A stretch of 64,000 nt of DNA from Dactylosporangium sp. AC04546 (lineage in GTDB: Bacteria > Actinomycetota > Actinomycetes > Mycobacteriales > Micromonosporaceae): positions 1 to 64,000 of the forward strand of contig NZ_JAHYSG010000001.1 in NCBI RefSeq assembly GCF_022095675.1. Reading direction: 5' to 3'. The notes beneath the pieces are model-generated. The model was given only the letters and a program-made list of their open reading frames with translations, made no database searches and was not told where the DNA came from. The translations under genes were made by a program, and so were the position numbers. The number at the start of each line of letters is the position of its first letter. The stretch's first letter is position 1. Positions 48,748-57,044 of this stretch are shown here, in pieces.

Positions 48748-51039
48748 TCAGGACACATCGCCGGTACGGGAGTTTATGGCGTGCAAGACGGCACCGGCCG
48801 AGCCGAATGTATCGCCCTGAACCGCCAGAAACATGATGTCTCCGACGATCATCGGACCGGTCAACGGTGAACCTGACAACTCGGTCCGCCACAGGGTCGC
48901 ACCGGTGGTCAAATCAACCGCCGACGCGGCGGATCGGCCGGTTCCGATGGCTCCGAACGAGACCGACGGTGTCCAGAGAAGATGCGCCTGCCCGTTGGCG
49001 ATAACCGGTTCGGCGGCGAACGCCCCGCTGGCAACCGCCCAGCGGGGTCGGCCCGAGACGGCGTCGAAGGCCACGACAGCGTCGGCGAGCCGTCCGCACA
49101 CCGATCCTTCCCCGACCGAGGGCAGGGCAGCGAACGCCTTGTCCTCGGCGGTGCGCCACAGCAGCGCGCCGTCGTCCGCCGCGAATGCGGCGATCCCTTT
49201 TCGCACCAGGTACAGCAGATCCCCGTGTGCCAGGACTGTGCCGGACCCGACGTGTTCGTTGACCCGCCAGATGTTCGCTCCGGACTCGGCGTCGAGTGCG
49301 TGCAGGCTGTCGGCGCCGCACACGTACACGACCCCGGCCAACACAGTCACTCCGCCGCCGGCACCGGGCGCACCCCGTCCGACCGCGACCCGCCACAACT
49401 GCGCGCCCGTCTCGGCATCAACGCAACGCACACCCCCGTCAGCGGTGCACAGATACATCCGGCCGTCACCGGGGGAAGAAACCGCCGTGATGTCGGCGTC
49501 GGACATGACGCGCCAGCGGTCCTTACCGGCTTGGTCGAGCCGGCGCACTTCCCGCTGCATCGACACAGCAACACCGGCCGGGTCGACAATTGCCCGGCCC
49601 GGGGCCTGGTACGCCCAGCGCGGCTTCCCGGTCGTGGCGTCGAGCGCCAACACACGGATGCCATCGTGACCGTACACGAGCCCACCCGCGACCTCGAGCT
49701 GGCGCAGCGGCGGCACCGGAGGCGACGTCCACCGTACGGTGCCATCGAAACGGTCCGCCGCAGCCACGGCGGCGCCGGCGACGAACACGGTCTCGCCGGC
49801 GTACGCCAGCGCCGTTGCCGCGCCGGGCACACGAACCCGCCATGGCCGCCACCCGGCCGGCCGGGTGCCGACGCTCGGCACGGTCGGCAACGGCCCGGCA
49901 TCCGGTTCACGGCCGGCCCGGTAACTGCTCAGCCAGGTCACGGCGACCGGAGGGGGAGGATACTCCTCGCCGAGACGAATCCGGGTGCGGCACAACGCGC
50001 CGAGCGTCACGATGCTCTTCGGGTCCCTGGCCAACACGGGCGTACGGCCCAACGCATCGGTGAGGAGGGCTGCCACCAGCGGTATTCGGCACGAACCGCC
50101 GGCCAGAAAGACCGCGGCGAGATCCGCCACGCGCAACCCCGCCCGGCCGACGGTGGCTCGCAACTCGTCGGTGGCGCTGCGAATCAGCGGGTCGAGCTGT
50201 GCCTCGAACTCCGGCCGAGTCACCCGGATCCCGGCCGAGAAGCCCGCTGGAAGGATCATGTGGGCGGTGTGTTCGGAGAGTGCGTGCTTGAGGTCGGTCA
50301 CGCCGTGCTGCAGTTCAGCCCGGTCGGCGGCTGCGCGCGGGTCGGCGTTGCCGGTGAGTCCGGCCCACGCCGCCGCATCGGCGGCGATCGCGTGCTTGGC
50401 CACGATGTCGAAGAGCAGCCCGTCGAGTTCGTCGCCGTCCAGGGTCTTGTCACCGCCCGGCGGTCCGATCACGGTGAACCCTGATCTGGTGCGCCGCAAC
50501 ACCGCCGTCTGCAAGCCTGAGCCACCTAGGTCGAACACCGCGACGTACGAATCGAGCGGGAGCCCAGCACCGTAATACGCGGCGGCGGCCACCGGCTCGG
50601 CTACAAAGCTCGGCTCCGGCAGGCCGACCTGGCTCGCGGCCGCTGCGAGCTGCGCCAGTTCGCGCTCGCCCCACCGGATTGGATGGGTCATCCGCAGCTG
50701 TGTGGGCGGGCTGCCGAAGGTCTTCCTCGCCTCCGTGACGACGCGGTCAAGTACGGCGGCGACCATGTCGCGCGCCTCTATGTCACGGCCGCCGAGCCGG
50801 ACCGACGGGCGTGCCGCCGACAGTGCCCGCTTGGGCTGCCACTCGGCCAGCGACGGAGTAACCCCAGCCTGTTGAACGGCGGCCTTCCCGGTGAGCAGCC
50901 GACCGTCTGGCCCGACGCAGACGGCCGATCGCAGCGCCGGCCCGGCCTCCAGCTCGAGCAGTGTGGTGGTGCCACCGGAGTGCGCGGCCGCAGTGGTGAC
51001 GTGCATGCCGAAGTCGACCGAAAGTGTCCAGCCCGTCAT
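48748..51039 (-). CDS. Hsp70-like/PQQ propeller fusion with degenerate ATP site
   Basis: A 763-residue protein starting at ATG 51039. The N-terminal Hsp70-like fold is clear (WTLSVDFGMHVTTAA, FVAEPVAAAAYYGAG, FDLGGSGLQTAVL, VFLAGGSCRIPLV), but phosphate-1 DFGTSS is DFGMHV (9-15) and phosphate-2 DLGGGTYD is DLGGSGLQ (170-177), losing the key Thr/Ser and Asp residues. It is probably a pseudo-ATPase. The C-terminal about 370 residues are PQQ-like blades (GGLVYGHDGIRVLALDATTG, MYLCTADGGVRCVDAETGAQLW). It parallels the active fusion at 38270-40342 and heads the minus-strand arm; a signal-receiving or scaffold role is inferred. Confidence 0.85.
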   Translation of the reverse strand: MTGWTLSVDFGMHVTTAAAHSGGTTTLLELEAGPALRSAVCVGPDGRLLTGKAAVQQAGVTPSLAEWQPKRALSAARPSVRLGGRDIEARDMVAAVLDRVVTEARKTFGSPPTQLRMTHPIRWGERELAQLAAAASQVGLPEPSFVAEPVAAAAYYGAGLPLDSYVAVFDLGGSGLQTAVLRRTRSGFTVIGPPGGDKTLDGDELDGLLFDIVAKHAIAADAAAWAGLTGNADPRAAADRAELQHGVTDLKHALSEHTAHMILPAGFSAGIRVTRPEFEAQLDPLIRSATDELRATVGRAGLRVADLAAVFLAGGSCRIPLVAALLTDALGRTPVLARDPKSIVTLGALCRTRIRLGEEYPPPPVAVTWLSSYRAGREPDAGPLPTVPSVGTRPAGWRPWRVRVPGAATALAYAGETVFVAGAAVAAADRFDGTVRWTSPPVPPLRQLEVAGGLVYGHDGIRVLALDATTGKPRWAYQAPGRAIVDPAGVAVSMQREVRRLDQAGKDRWRVMSDADITAVSSPGDGRMYLCTADGGVRCVDAETGAQLWRVAVGRGAPGAGGGVTVLAGVVYVCGADSLHALDAESGANIWRVNEHVGSGTVLAHGDLLYLVRKGIAAFAADDGALLWRTAEDKAFAALPSVGEGSVCGRLADAVVAFDAVSGRPRWAVASGAFAAEPVIANGQAHLLWTPSVSFGAIGTGRSAASAVDLTTGATLWRTELSGSPLTGPMIVGDIMFLAVQGDTFGSAGAVLHAINSRTGDVS

Positions 51040-51614
51040 GCGCCCCTCCTCGCCTCGATCGCAGAGGGTTGGACGGCCGCGGGAGACCGAATGTTCCGGC
51101 GCTCACTCAAGCGATCTGACCGCGGACCCGATACGAGCCGACCGCGTCCGCCGATCTCGGAACGCAACGGCCCCATCACCCCATAACCGTCAGCGCACGC
51201 CCGGGAGCGGACCGATAGTGGCCGTCGCCGGGTCCGCTGGAGGCGGAACAGGACCGTCGTTCGGCGGATGGCAGCAACCAACCAGCTCTACGAACAATGG
51301 CAACGTGGCTCTGCATGCCGCAGCTGGTAGTTCGGCCGAGTTGCATAGCCGTGAGTTCAGCTCCCGTCTGCGACAGGTGCCGGGGACACGAAAGGCGCCG
51401 CAGTGCCGATGTCGGGGTGGGACGCGAAAGGTCGTTCGTGTGAGTGCAGTGGCACCCTCGCTTGCTCCTGCTTCGGGGCTCGGGCCCAATTTTTCTTGGT
51501 CCTCACTCGCATCGTCCACGTCAAGGTAACTGTTCAAGACAGCTACGAGTTCACCAGTCGCGAACGTGCGAGTTGACATACCGTACCCGGCGGAGCGGAC
51601 AAGGAGCATCCATC
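51040..51614. other. Intergenic region between divergent arms
   Basis: 575 bases separate the Hsp70-like start (51039) from the small gene at 51615. It must contain both promoters. Open frames are present on the minus strand (for example a short segment reading ELVAVLNSYLD near 51550), but none has a convincing start or family signature. No RNA or strong repeat is seen. Confidence 0.45.
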
Positions 51615-51842
51615 GTGGGTTTTAAGAAGTTCGTTGTGAAGAGACCGTCCGAACTGATCGACGGACAATTCACAACGCGGCCGGAGCTCTACGCGGCCAC
51701 CGGGCGTATGGATTCGGTCGAGACGCGGCAAGCACCACGGTACGGCTGCCCTGAGCGAGGTGCGGTCGTATCCGTGATCGCTTCCGCCCACGTCGCTCGC
51801 GGCCGGGCGTATGCCCAGCAACGAGTTCTCACCCAGCCGTGA
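51615..51842 (+). CDS. Small protein coupled to EcsC-like gene
   Basis: A 75-residue predicted protein starting at GTG 51615, with AAGGAG 8 bases upstream. It overlaps the next gene by four bases (GTGA). The sequence begins GFKKFVVKRPSELIDGQ; it has no TM segment and is not a family I recognise. Translational coupling and the ribosome site support it, but composition is less clear than in neighbouring genes. Confidence 0.45.
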   Translation: MGFKKFVVKRPSELIDGQFTTRPELYAATGRMDSVETRQAPRYGCPERGAVVSVIASAHVARGRAYAQQRVLTQP

Positions 51843-52378
51843 GCGGCGAACTGGCCCGTGCGCTCGCCGGCTCCTTCGCACGGGTGCACCGCGGCCTCAA
51901 CCCCTCCAAAATTCAACGGCGAGTCGATCAGGTCGGCATCGACCGGTTCATCGAATCGTGTGGGCGATTCGCTGCGGTCAGTGGGGGAGTCGCTGGCATT
52001 GGCGGGGCCTTCACCTTGATGGTTGGGGTGCCAGCCGACATCGCCAACGTCGTGGCGCAGCAGTTTCGGGTGACCCAGGCCGTGATTTATCACCGGACCG
52101 GACGCTCGGCGGTGCCGTACCCGTACTTCTTGCGGATCGCCGGCCTGTCCGTGGATGTAGAACATAGCGCTACCGGAGTGGAGGCACTCGGGGTTGCCAT
52201 TGGTTCCGCCATGGCGAAGATGCTCGTCGCCCGCGGCGTTGGTCTGATGGTGCCCGTGGCCGGCTCTGTCGTCGGCGGCCTGTTCGGCTACGGCTACATT
52301 CGCTCCCGGGGGACGAAACTCCTGGCACTGAGTGACGAACAGTTCCGTTTCACCCAGCCTGGCGAGATCACGCAGTAG
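51839..52378 (+). CDS. EcsC-like membrane-associated protein
   Basis: A 179-residue protein starting at GTG 51839, overlapping the preceding small gene. It has an amphipathic N-terminus and a Gly/Ala/Val-rich core (SGGVAGIGGAFTLMVGVPADIANVVAQQ, ARGVGLMVPVAGSVVGGLFGYGYI) resembling EcsC-family proteins, which share GLPADI and a Gly-rich C-terminal segment. The family match is by eye and moderate. EcsC-like proteins associate with membranes and, in Gram-positives, with secretion; its place beside the dynamin/Hsp70 arm is consistent with a membrane role. Confidence 0.5.
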   Translation: MSGELARALAGSFARVHRGLNPSKIQRRVDQVGIDRFIESCGRFAAVSGGVAGIGGAFTLMVGVPADIANVVAQQFRVTQAVIYHRTGRSAVPYPYFLRIAGLSVDVEHSATGVEALGVAIGSAMAKMLVARGVGLMVPVAGSVVGGLFGYGYIRSRGTKLLALSDEQFRFTQPGEITQ

Positions 52379-52407
52379 TCGCCAGGCCGTGCAACCACGC
52401 AGGACGC

Positions 52408-52656
52408 GGCGCGACGGACTTCTCCGTCACTGGTGTCGCAGCCCGTCACTGGGCCGAAGGCTTCCGCCCACCGCTGACCGCGGCCGACGTTCCCACCCCC
52501 GACATGGGCGCCGAAGCCGTCCAACTGCTCCTCGAACGCATCGCCGCACCCGAAGCGCCACCCCGCCACATCCTGCACGCCCCACCGATCTCCCTGCGTG
52601 CCAGCACCGGACCCGCTCCCGCCAACCGACTGCACCCGCCGACCACCAGCGGCTGA
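52408..52656 (+). pseudogene. LacI-family regulator, C-terminal relic
   Basis: In the plus frame DFSVTGVAARHWAEGFRPPL is followed by DVPTPDMGAEAVQLLLERIA and APPRHI, ending with RASTGPAP before TGA at 52654. This is the characteristic last 60-80 residues of an actinobacterial LacI-type repressor. Everything N-terminal, including the HTH, is missing; the 5' edge is ill-defined. The remaining 52657-52837 shows no gene. The relic indicates deletion or past insertion at the edge of the island. Confidence 0.75.
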
Positions 52657-52841
52657 TCGATCCGGCACGCGACGTCGTGGTCCCGTTCGACCGGCTGAAC
52701 CGAAGGCGACAAGTCGTCCACGGCCTGAACAGCGGGAGGCCGGCCCGAAACAGAACGTCTCCGGAACCGGGCAACCTTCTGGCCCATGCCTTCCGTCTCG
52801 GTACGTGATCCGGCAGTCCGTCGTCGAGGAGGAGTCCGTGG

Positions 52842-53366
52842 GTGCGGGAGTCTGATGAATGGCAGTTCCACGAGTACGCCGCCGCCCGGCTGGACCCGCT
52901 TCGACGTATCGGTTACCTGATCTGCGGGGACTGGCACCTGGCCGACGACGTGGTGGCCACTGTCATGGTCAAGCTTTATGTCGCCTGGTCAAGGGCTCGC
53001 GAGGCAGACAATCTCGACCAGTACGTGCGGCGCATGCTGGTGCGGGCCATCATCGACGAACGGCGCCGGCCCTGGCGGCGCGAGCATCCCGCCGAGTTTC
53101 CGCTGCTGGATCATGGTGTGAACGGCGACTCCACCGAGGATCGCCTGGTCCTGCGGGCCGCGCTCGCCCGGATTCCGCCGCGGCGCCGGGCCGTGCTGGT
53201 CCTGCGCTATTTCGAGGGGCTCACCATCGAGGAGACCGCGCAGATCATGGGCTGTACTCCAGGCACAGTCAAAAGCCAGACCGCTCGTGCTCTCGCGACC
53301 CTACGCGACCTGCTGCCAGCGGACTACCTCACGCCCGACACCGGCGCCCGCGAGGTGACCTCGTGA
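52842..53366 (+). CDS. SigE-type ECF sigma factor
   Basis: A 174-residue sigma factor, start GTG 52842 with GAGGAGGAG 7 bases upstream. Region 2 is FHEYAAARLDPLRRIGYLIC, HLADDVVATVMVKLYVAW, DQYVRRMLVRAIIDERR; region 4 is PPRRRAVLVLRYFEGLTIEETAQIM, TPGTVKSQTARALATL. This is the SigE-family layout with membrane-protein partners common in actinomycetes. The downstream gene overlaps by four bases. Confidence 0.9.
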   Translation: MRESDEWQFHEYAAARLDPLRRIGYLICGDWHLADDVVATVMVKLYVAWSRAREADNLDQYVRRMLVRAIIDERRRPWRREHPAEFPLLDHGVNGDSTEDRLVLRAALARIPPRRRAVLVLRYFEGLTIEETAQIMGCTPGTVKSQTARALATLRDLLPADYLTPDTGAREVTS

Positions 53367-54193
53367 CCGATCGACTCTCGGCCCTGCTGGCCGACCTCGT
53401 GACCGACACGCCACCGTCGGCGCGTTCGTTGACCGACATGATCGACAAGGGACGCCGGATCCGCCGGCGCCGCCGGCGGATGGCCGTCGCAGCCGTCGGG
53501 GTGACCGCCGCGGCCGGGATGGCCGTACTGACCACCGTTGTCGGCATGGGCCTCGGGATCTCGGGCGATCCGCACTCACCCGCGACCGCCGGAGCTTCGA
53601 GCGCCCCCGCCGGCCCGTCACCGACGGTCACCGTCGTGGCCACCGCGCCCAGCGGCGAGGCCGGAGCCACCACGAGGTCACCAGGCCCGCCACCAGGCAG
53701 CGGCGCCGCCAGCATCCCCGCCGGCCCGCGGGAACGCCTCGGCGACCCCGGTTTCGAGGCAACCCCGCCGGGTTGGGCGGTCTTTGGCCCGTCCACAGTG
53801 CTCACTGCGGTGCCTGCCGGGCGCAGCGGCCGGCAGGCACTGAAGATCACCAGCACCGGCCAGCCGCCGGTGATCGCCGGCGCCACGAACAACCCGGTCC
53901 GGGTCATCACCTCGGCGGGAACGGTCTACCAGGCGATCTGCTGGGTACGCTCCGACAGCGTCATCAAGGCGTTCATCCAGGTGCAGGAGTACAGCCAGAC
54001 CTGGCGCCGGGCCGGTGATCCGCAACCGTCGACGCACGTCGAACTCGTCGACCCTGCCCGGTGGTACAAGCTCAGCGTCACCTACACCGCCGCCCATGAC
54101 GGCAATCTCCTCCCGCTGAGCGTGCTGTCCGACGACCTCCACGCCGCAGGCCCGTCCCTTGTGGTCGATGACTGCTCGTTGACCTCACCATGA
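53363..54193 (+). CDS. Membrane sigma-partner with carbohydrate-binding-like ectodomain
   Basis: A 276-residue single-pass protein starting at GTG 53363 (GTGA overlap). Residues 1-38 are cytoplasmic and basic (DKGRRIRRRRRRM), 39-62 a TM segment (MAVAAVGVTAAAGMAVLTTVVG), then a Ser/Thr/Pro/Gly linker and an extracellular beta-sandwich (about 125-276; RLGDPGFEATPPGW, TVYQAICWVRSDS, WYKLSVTYTA, LVVDDCSLTSP), like CBM4/9-type modules. The small cytoplasmic part could restrain the sigma factor while the outer domain senses glycans. No ZAS motif is seen. Confidence 0.7.
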   Translation: MTDRLSALLADLVTDTPPSARSLTDMIDKGRRIRRRRRRMAVAAVGVTAAAGMAVLTTVVGMGLGISGDPHSPATAGASSAPAGPSPTVTVVATAPSGEAGATTRSPGPPPGSGAASIPAGPRERLGDPGFEATPPGWAVFGPSTVLTAVPAGRSGRQALKITSTGQPPVIAGATNNPVRVITSAGTVYQAICWVRSDSVIKAFIQVQEYSQTWRRAGDPQPSTHVELVDPARWYKLSVTYTAAHDGNLLPLSVLSDDLHAAGPSLVVDDCSLTSP

Positions 54194-54200
54194 GCACGGT

Positions 54201-54228
54201 GCGACGCCGGCGCGGACGTCGGCGTCGC
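54201..54228. terminator. Hairpin between convergent genes
   Basis: Perfect 9-bp stem (54201-54209, 54220-54228) around a 10-base loop, between the stops of the membrane sigma-partner gene and the convergent beta-helix gene. Confidence 0.6.
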
Positions 54229-54248
54229 TGTGCGGTGGGCCGTGCCGG

Positions 54249-55529
54249 CTATGCGGCCGTGGTGACGGTGAGCAGAGGATCACTCAACGCGGCGATGCGG
54301 TCGGCCGTGGCCTGCTGGATGACGGCGTTCGCACCCGCGTAGTTGACGTACGCGTTGAAGCCCCACTTGACCTGTCCCTTGCCGACGCCGCTGCCCGCGA
54401 ACAGCAGCGGCGTCGCGGCCGTGGCCGTGGTGCCGCGCCGGGTGAACCGGTTGCCCAGGAACGCGATCTGGGTGCCGCCCGTGACGTGCGCCCAACCCCG
54501 GTTGGCGGCGGTACCGCCGGTGGCGGAGGCCGGCGCGTTCATCGCACCCTTGAAGGTGGTGTTCTGGAACACGATCCCGTCGCCGCCGGTCACCCGCAGC
54601 GCCGAACCGTGCACCGGGTCGCTGTCCTGCGCGTCGAAGCAGAACCCTGACACAAGGAGGCTGTGTCCTCCCTCGACCGACAGGTGGTAGGCGGTCTTGC
54701 GGGCCGTCACCATGACCTGGCCGATGCGGGACTTGTCCATCCGGCTGCGGATGAACGGCTTGCCGGCCGCCCCCCACGCCGCGCCGGACGAGTCCATGAA
54801 GGAGAAGGCGTCCTCGCCGAACAGCGAGTTCTCCGAACCGGCGAGGAAGAACGGCGTGTCCAGGCACCCCTGGATGTGGGTCGGACCGCTGATGCTGGTG
54901 CCGTCACCCCAGCCCCACCACACCGTGGCGAAGTTCTTGAATCCGCAGCCATGGAAGTTGGACATCCAGAGCACCTTGCCGGAGTACGAGCCCGTGCTGG
55001 GATCGTTCTTGGGGATGCAGTGCGTTGACCCGCCGCCCTGCAGTTGAATCCAGGCCACGGTGATGTCGCGGGGCGAGTTGTCCGACGGGTAGCCCTGGGT
55101 CGGCTGTACGCCGGGGAAGACAAACATCGATGTGTCTGCGCCGCCGGTCCAGCTCAGCACGGTCGCGCGGGAGTATTCGTGGGCCGCGACGCGCTTCCCG
55201 CCGACCAGCGCCATCCCGGAGACCAGCTTGATCGGGTTGGAGAACGAGTACAGCTTGGAGTCGAACAGCACCGCAGGGGTGGATGCCGAGCCGCCCTGCG
55301 CCAGATGCCACGCGTTCATGGCGTCGATCTTCTCGTTCACCGTCGCGCCCTCGAAGAACGTATCGAAGTAGACAAACCCGGCGTCAGCCACGTTGTCCGC
55401 CGTCGCGGTGTCGGCCACCGCGGCCCGGTTGATGGCACCCAACCCGACCACCGCCGTGGTCACTGCCGCGCCGGTCCCGGTGAGGGCGGCCCCCTTCACC
55501 AGCGACCTGCGGCTAAGTCCTTCGCGCAT
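54249..55529 (-). CDS. Tat-exported parallel beta-helix protein
   Basis: A 426-residue exported protein starting at ATG 55529 after GGGAGGAAG. LSRRSLVKGAALTGTG is a twin-arginine signal. The mature region has repeated N-G and V-F strand patterns typical of right-handed beta-helices (STHCIPKNDPSTGSYSG, HLSVEGGHSLLVSGFCF, ALRVTGGDGIVFQNTTFKGAM, HVTGGTQIAFLGNRF). It resembles polysaccharide lyases or tailspike-like proteins, but I see no catalytic motif to name a substrate. Neighbouring sigma/CBM-like and two-component genes suggest a cell-surface polysaccharide context. Confidence 0.7.
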   Translation of the reverse strand: MREGLSRRSLVKGAALTGTGAAVTTAVVGLGAINRAAVADTATADNVADAGFVYFDTFFEGATVNEKIDAMNAWHLAQGGSASTPAVLFDSKLYSFSNPIKLVSGMALVGGKRVAAHEYSRATVLSWTGGADTSMFVFPGVQPTQGYPSDNSPRDITVAWIQLQGGGSTHCIPKNDPSTGSYSGKVLWMSNFHGCGFKNFATVWWGWGDGTSISGPTHIQGCLDTPFFLAGSENSLFGEDAFSFMDSSGAAWGAAGKPFIRSRMDKSRIGQVMVTARKTAYHLSVEGGHSLLVSGFCFDAQDSDPVHGSALRVTGGDGIVFQNTTFKGAMNAPASATGGTAANRGWAHVTGGTQIAFLGNRFTRRGTTATAATPLLFAGSGVGKGQVKWGFNAYVNYAGANAVIQQATADRIAALSDPLLTVTTAA

Positions 55530-55770
55530 CGTGCTTCCTCCCATTGTCGTTCGTGACGCACCCAAGACGGAAGCCGGGCCGACGATGGTTGCCCGCGAGA
55601 TCGGATGTCAACGCCGGGTGGCACCGGGAACCCGGCAGACCCAGCTCGGTCGGCGGGCGCGCCGCGGCGATGCGCGGACCGTTCACCCGGGCTCGCCGGC
55701 ATGTCGCGGTCGCGCTCTCATGCGTTGGCCGGCGCCTATGCTCGCGCCGAAGCGCTCTGCGGCGTTTATT

Positions 55771-56412
55771 GTGACCGGTGTGGCTTTGCGGGTGATGGTG
55801 GTGGATGACCACCCGATGTGGCGCGATGGGGTGGCCCGGGATCTGACCGATGCCGGCTACCTGGTCACTGCCGTGATCGGCGAGGGCGCCCAGGCGCTAC
55901 GGATCGCGCAGGCGGCCTGTCCCGATGTGGTCGTCCTCGACCTGCAGCTGGCCGACCTGTCGGGTGTCGAGGTGATCCGCGGCCTGCTCGATGCCTTGCC
56001 CGCAGTACGTATCCTCATGCTCTCCGCAAGCGGGGAGCAGCGCGATGTTCTCGACGCGCTGAAGGCGGGTGCTACCGGTTACCTGGTGAAGTCGGCCGGG
56101 CGGCAGGAGTTCCTGGACGCGGTGCGGCGTACCGCGGATGGCGAGGCCGTCTTCACCGCCGGGCTGGCCGGCCTGGTGCTCGGCGAGTATCGGAAGCTGG
56201 CGACGTCGCCGAAGGGCGCCCCTCAGCTGACCGCACGCGAGATCGAGGTCCTGCGGTTGGTCGCCAAAGGCCTGTCGTACAAGCAGGTGGCGGAGGACCT
56301 GGTGATCTCGCTTCGCACGGTGCAGAACCATGTGCAGAACACGCTGAGCAAGCTGCAGCTGCACAACCGCAGCGCACTGGTGCGCTACGCACTCGAGAAC
56401 GGTCTCGACTGA
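55771..56412 (+). CDS. NarL-family response regulator
   Basis: A 213-residue response regulator. GTG 55771 (or GTG 55780) is chosen as start because the receiver begins at VMVVDDHPMWRDGV; no good ribosome site is visible and the frame is open upstream. Receiver: acidic pair DD (about 12-13), phosphoacceptor Asp in VVVLDLQLADLSG, Thr/Ser in MLSASGE, Lys in YLVKSAG. C-terminal LuxR HTH: LTAREIEVLRLVAKGLSYKQV, SLRTVQNHVQNTLSKL. It is separated from its likely kinase by a VanY-like peptidase gene. Confidence 0.85.
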   Translation: MTGVALRVMVVDDHPMWRDGVARDLTDAGYLVTAVIGEGAQALRIAQAACPDVVVLDLQLADLSGVEVIRGLLDALPAVRILMLSASGEQRDVLDALKAGATGYLVKSAGRQEFLDAVRRTADGEAVFTAGLAGLVLGEYRKLATSPKGAPQLTAREIEVLRLVAKGLSYKQVAEDLVISLRTVQNHVQNTLSKLQLHNRSALVRYALENGLD

Positions 56413-56459
56413 GTAGTTCTACTCATGCCCGGCCGCTGCCGTTCCGGGATGTTCTGTGC

Positions 56460-57044
56460 ATGGCCTCATACCAATCGAGGGCGGTTCCAAGCCACGGGAT
56501 CGTCCGGCGCCGCGACGCGGTGTATCGCACCGTCACCCGCCTGCTGGCGGTCCTGCTGGCGCCGATCGCCGCCGTCGTCACTCCGGGTCGGGCCCGCCAC
56601 ACCGCCTGTCAGTGGGCGTTGACGATGCGCTTCCCGGCCGAGAACCTGGCCGGTCTCACTCCTGGGACGCGGGCGGCGTTCGAGGCGGCCCGCACGCGGG
56701 CGTTGTGGCGGTACGGAGAGTTGCTCGGGCTGACCTCCGGCCATCGGGATGCCGCCACGCAGGCCGCGTTGTACGCCGCGGAGGTCGAGCGCACCGGTTC
56801 GGAGGAGTCAGCTCGGCAGTGGACGCTGCCGCCGGATGAGTCGCGGCACGTCGCGGGCCTGGCCCTCGACGTGCGGCCCTCAGAGGGCGCGCGTTGGCTC
56901 GAGGAGTACGGCGCGCCGTACGGCCTGTACCGGACCTATGACAACGAATGGTGGCATTTCGAGTACCACCCGGAGGGTCGGCCGACCCGTCGGGCGCACC
57001 CGGACATCGCGCGCGCGGGAAGTCGGTCAGGATCATCGACATGA
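56460..57044 (+). CDS. VanY-like D-alanyl-D-alanine carboxypeptidase (M15)
   Basis: A 194-residue protein starting at ATG 56460, with an N-terminal TM or signal-anchor (23-41, RTVTRLLAVLLAPIAAVV). The M15 zinc signature SRHVAGLALD gives His 130 and Asp 137, with Glu 163 and His 166 in NEWWHFEY; TSGHRDAATQAALY is the family Ser/Arg region. It would trim the terminal D-Ala of peptidoglycan stem peptides outside the membrane. Its stop overlaps the kinase start (ATGA), so it is produced with the two-component system. Confidence 0.85.
   Translation: MASYQSRAVPSHGIVRRRDAVYRTVTRLLAVLLAPIAAVVTPGRARHTACQWALTMRFPAENLAGLTPGTRAAFEAARTRALWRYGELLGLTSGHRDAATQAALYAAEVERTGSEESARQWTLPPDESRHVAGLALDVRPSEGARWLEEYGAPYGLYRTYDNEWWHFEYHPEGRPTRRAHPDIARAGSRSGSST

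Noticed and set aside
51190..51609. Minus-strand open frame upstream of the Hsp70-like gene with a cyclase-like ELVAVLNSYLD segment
   Set aside because: Only a few residues match, the remainder has no family features, and there is no good start; it could be a relic but cannot be supported.
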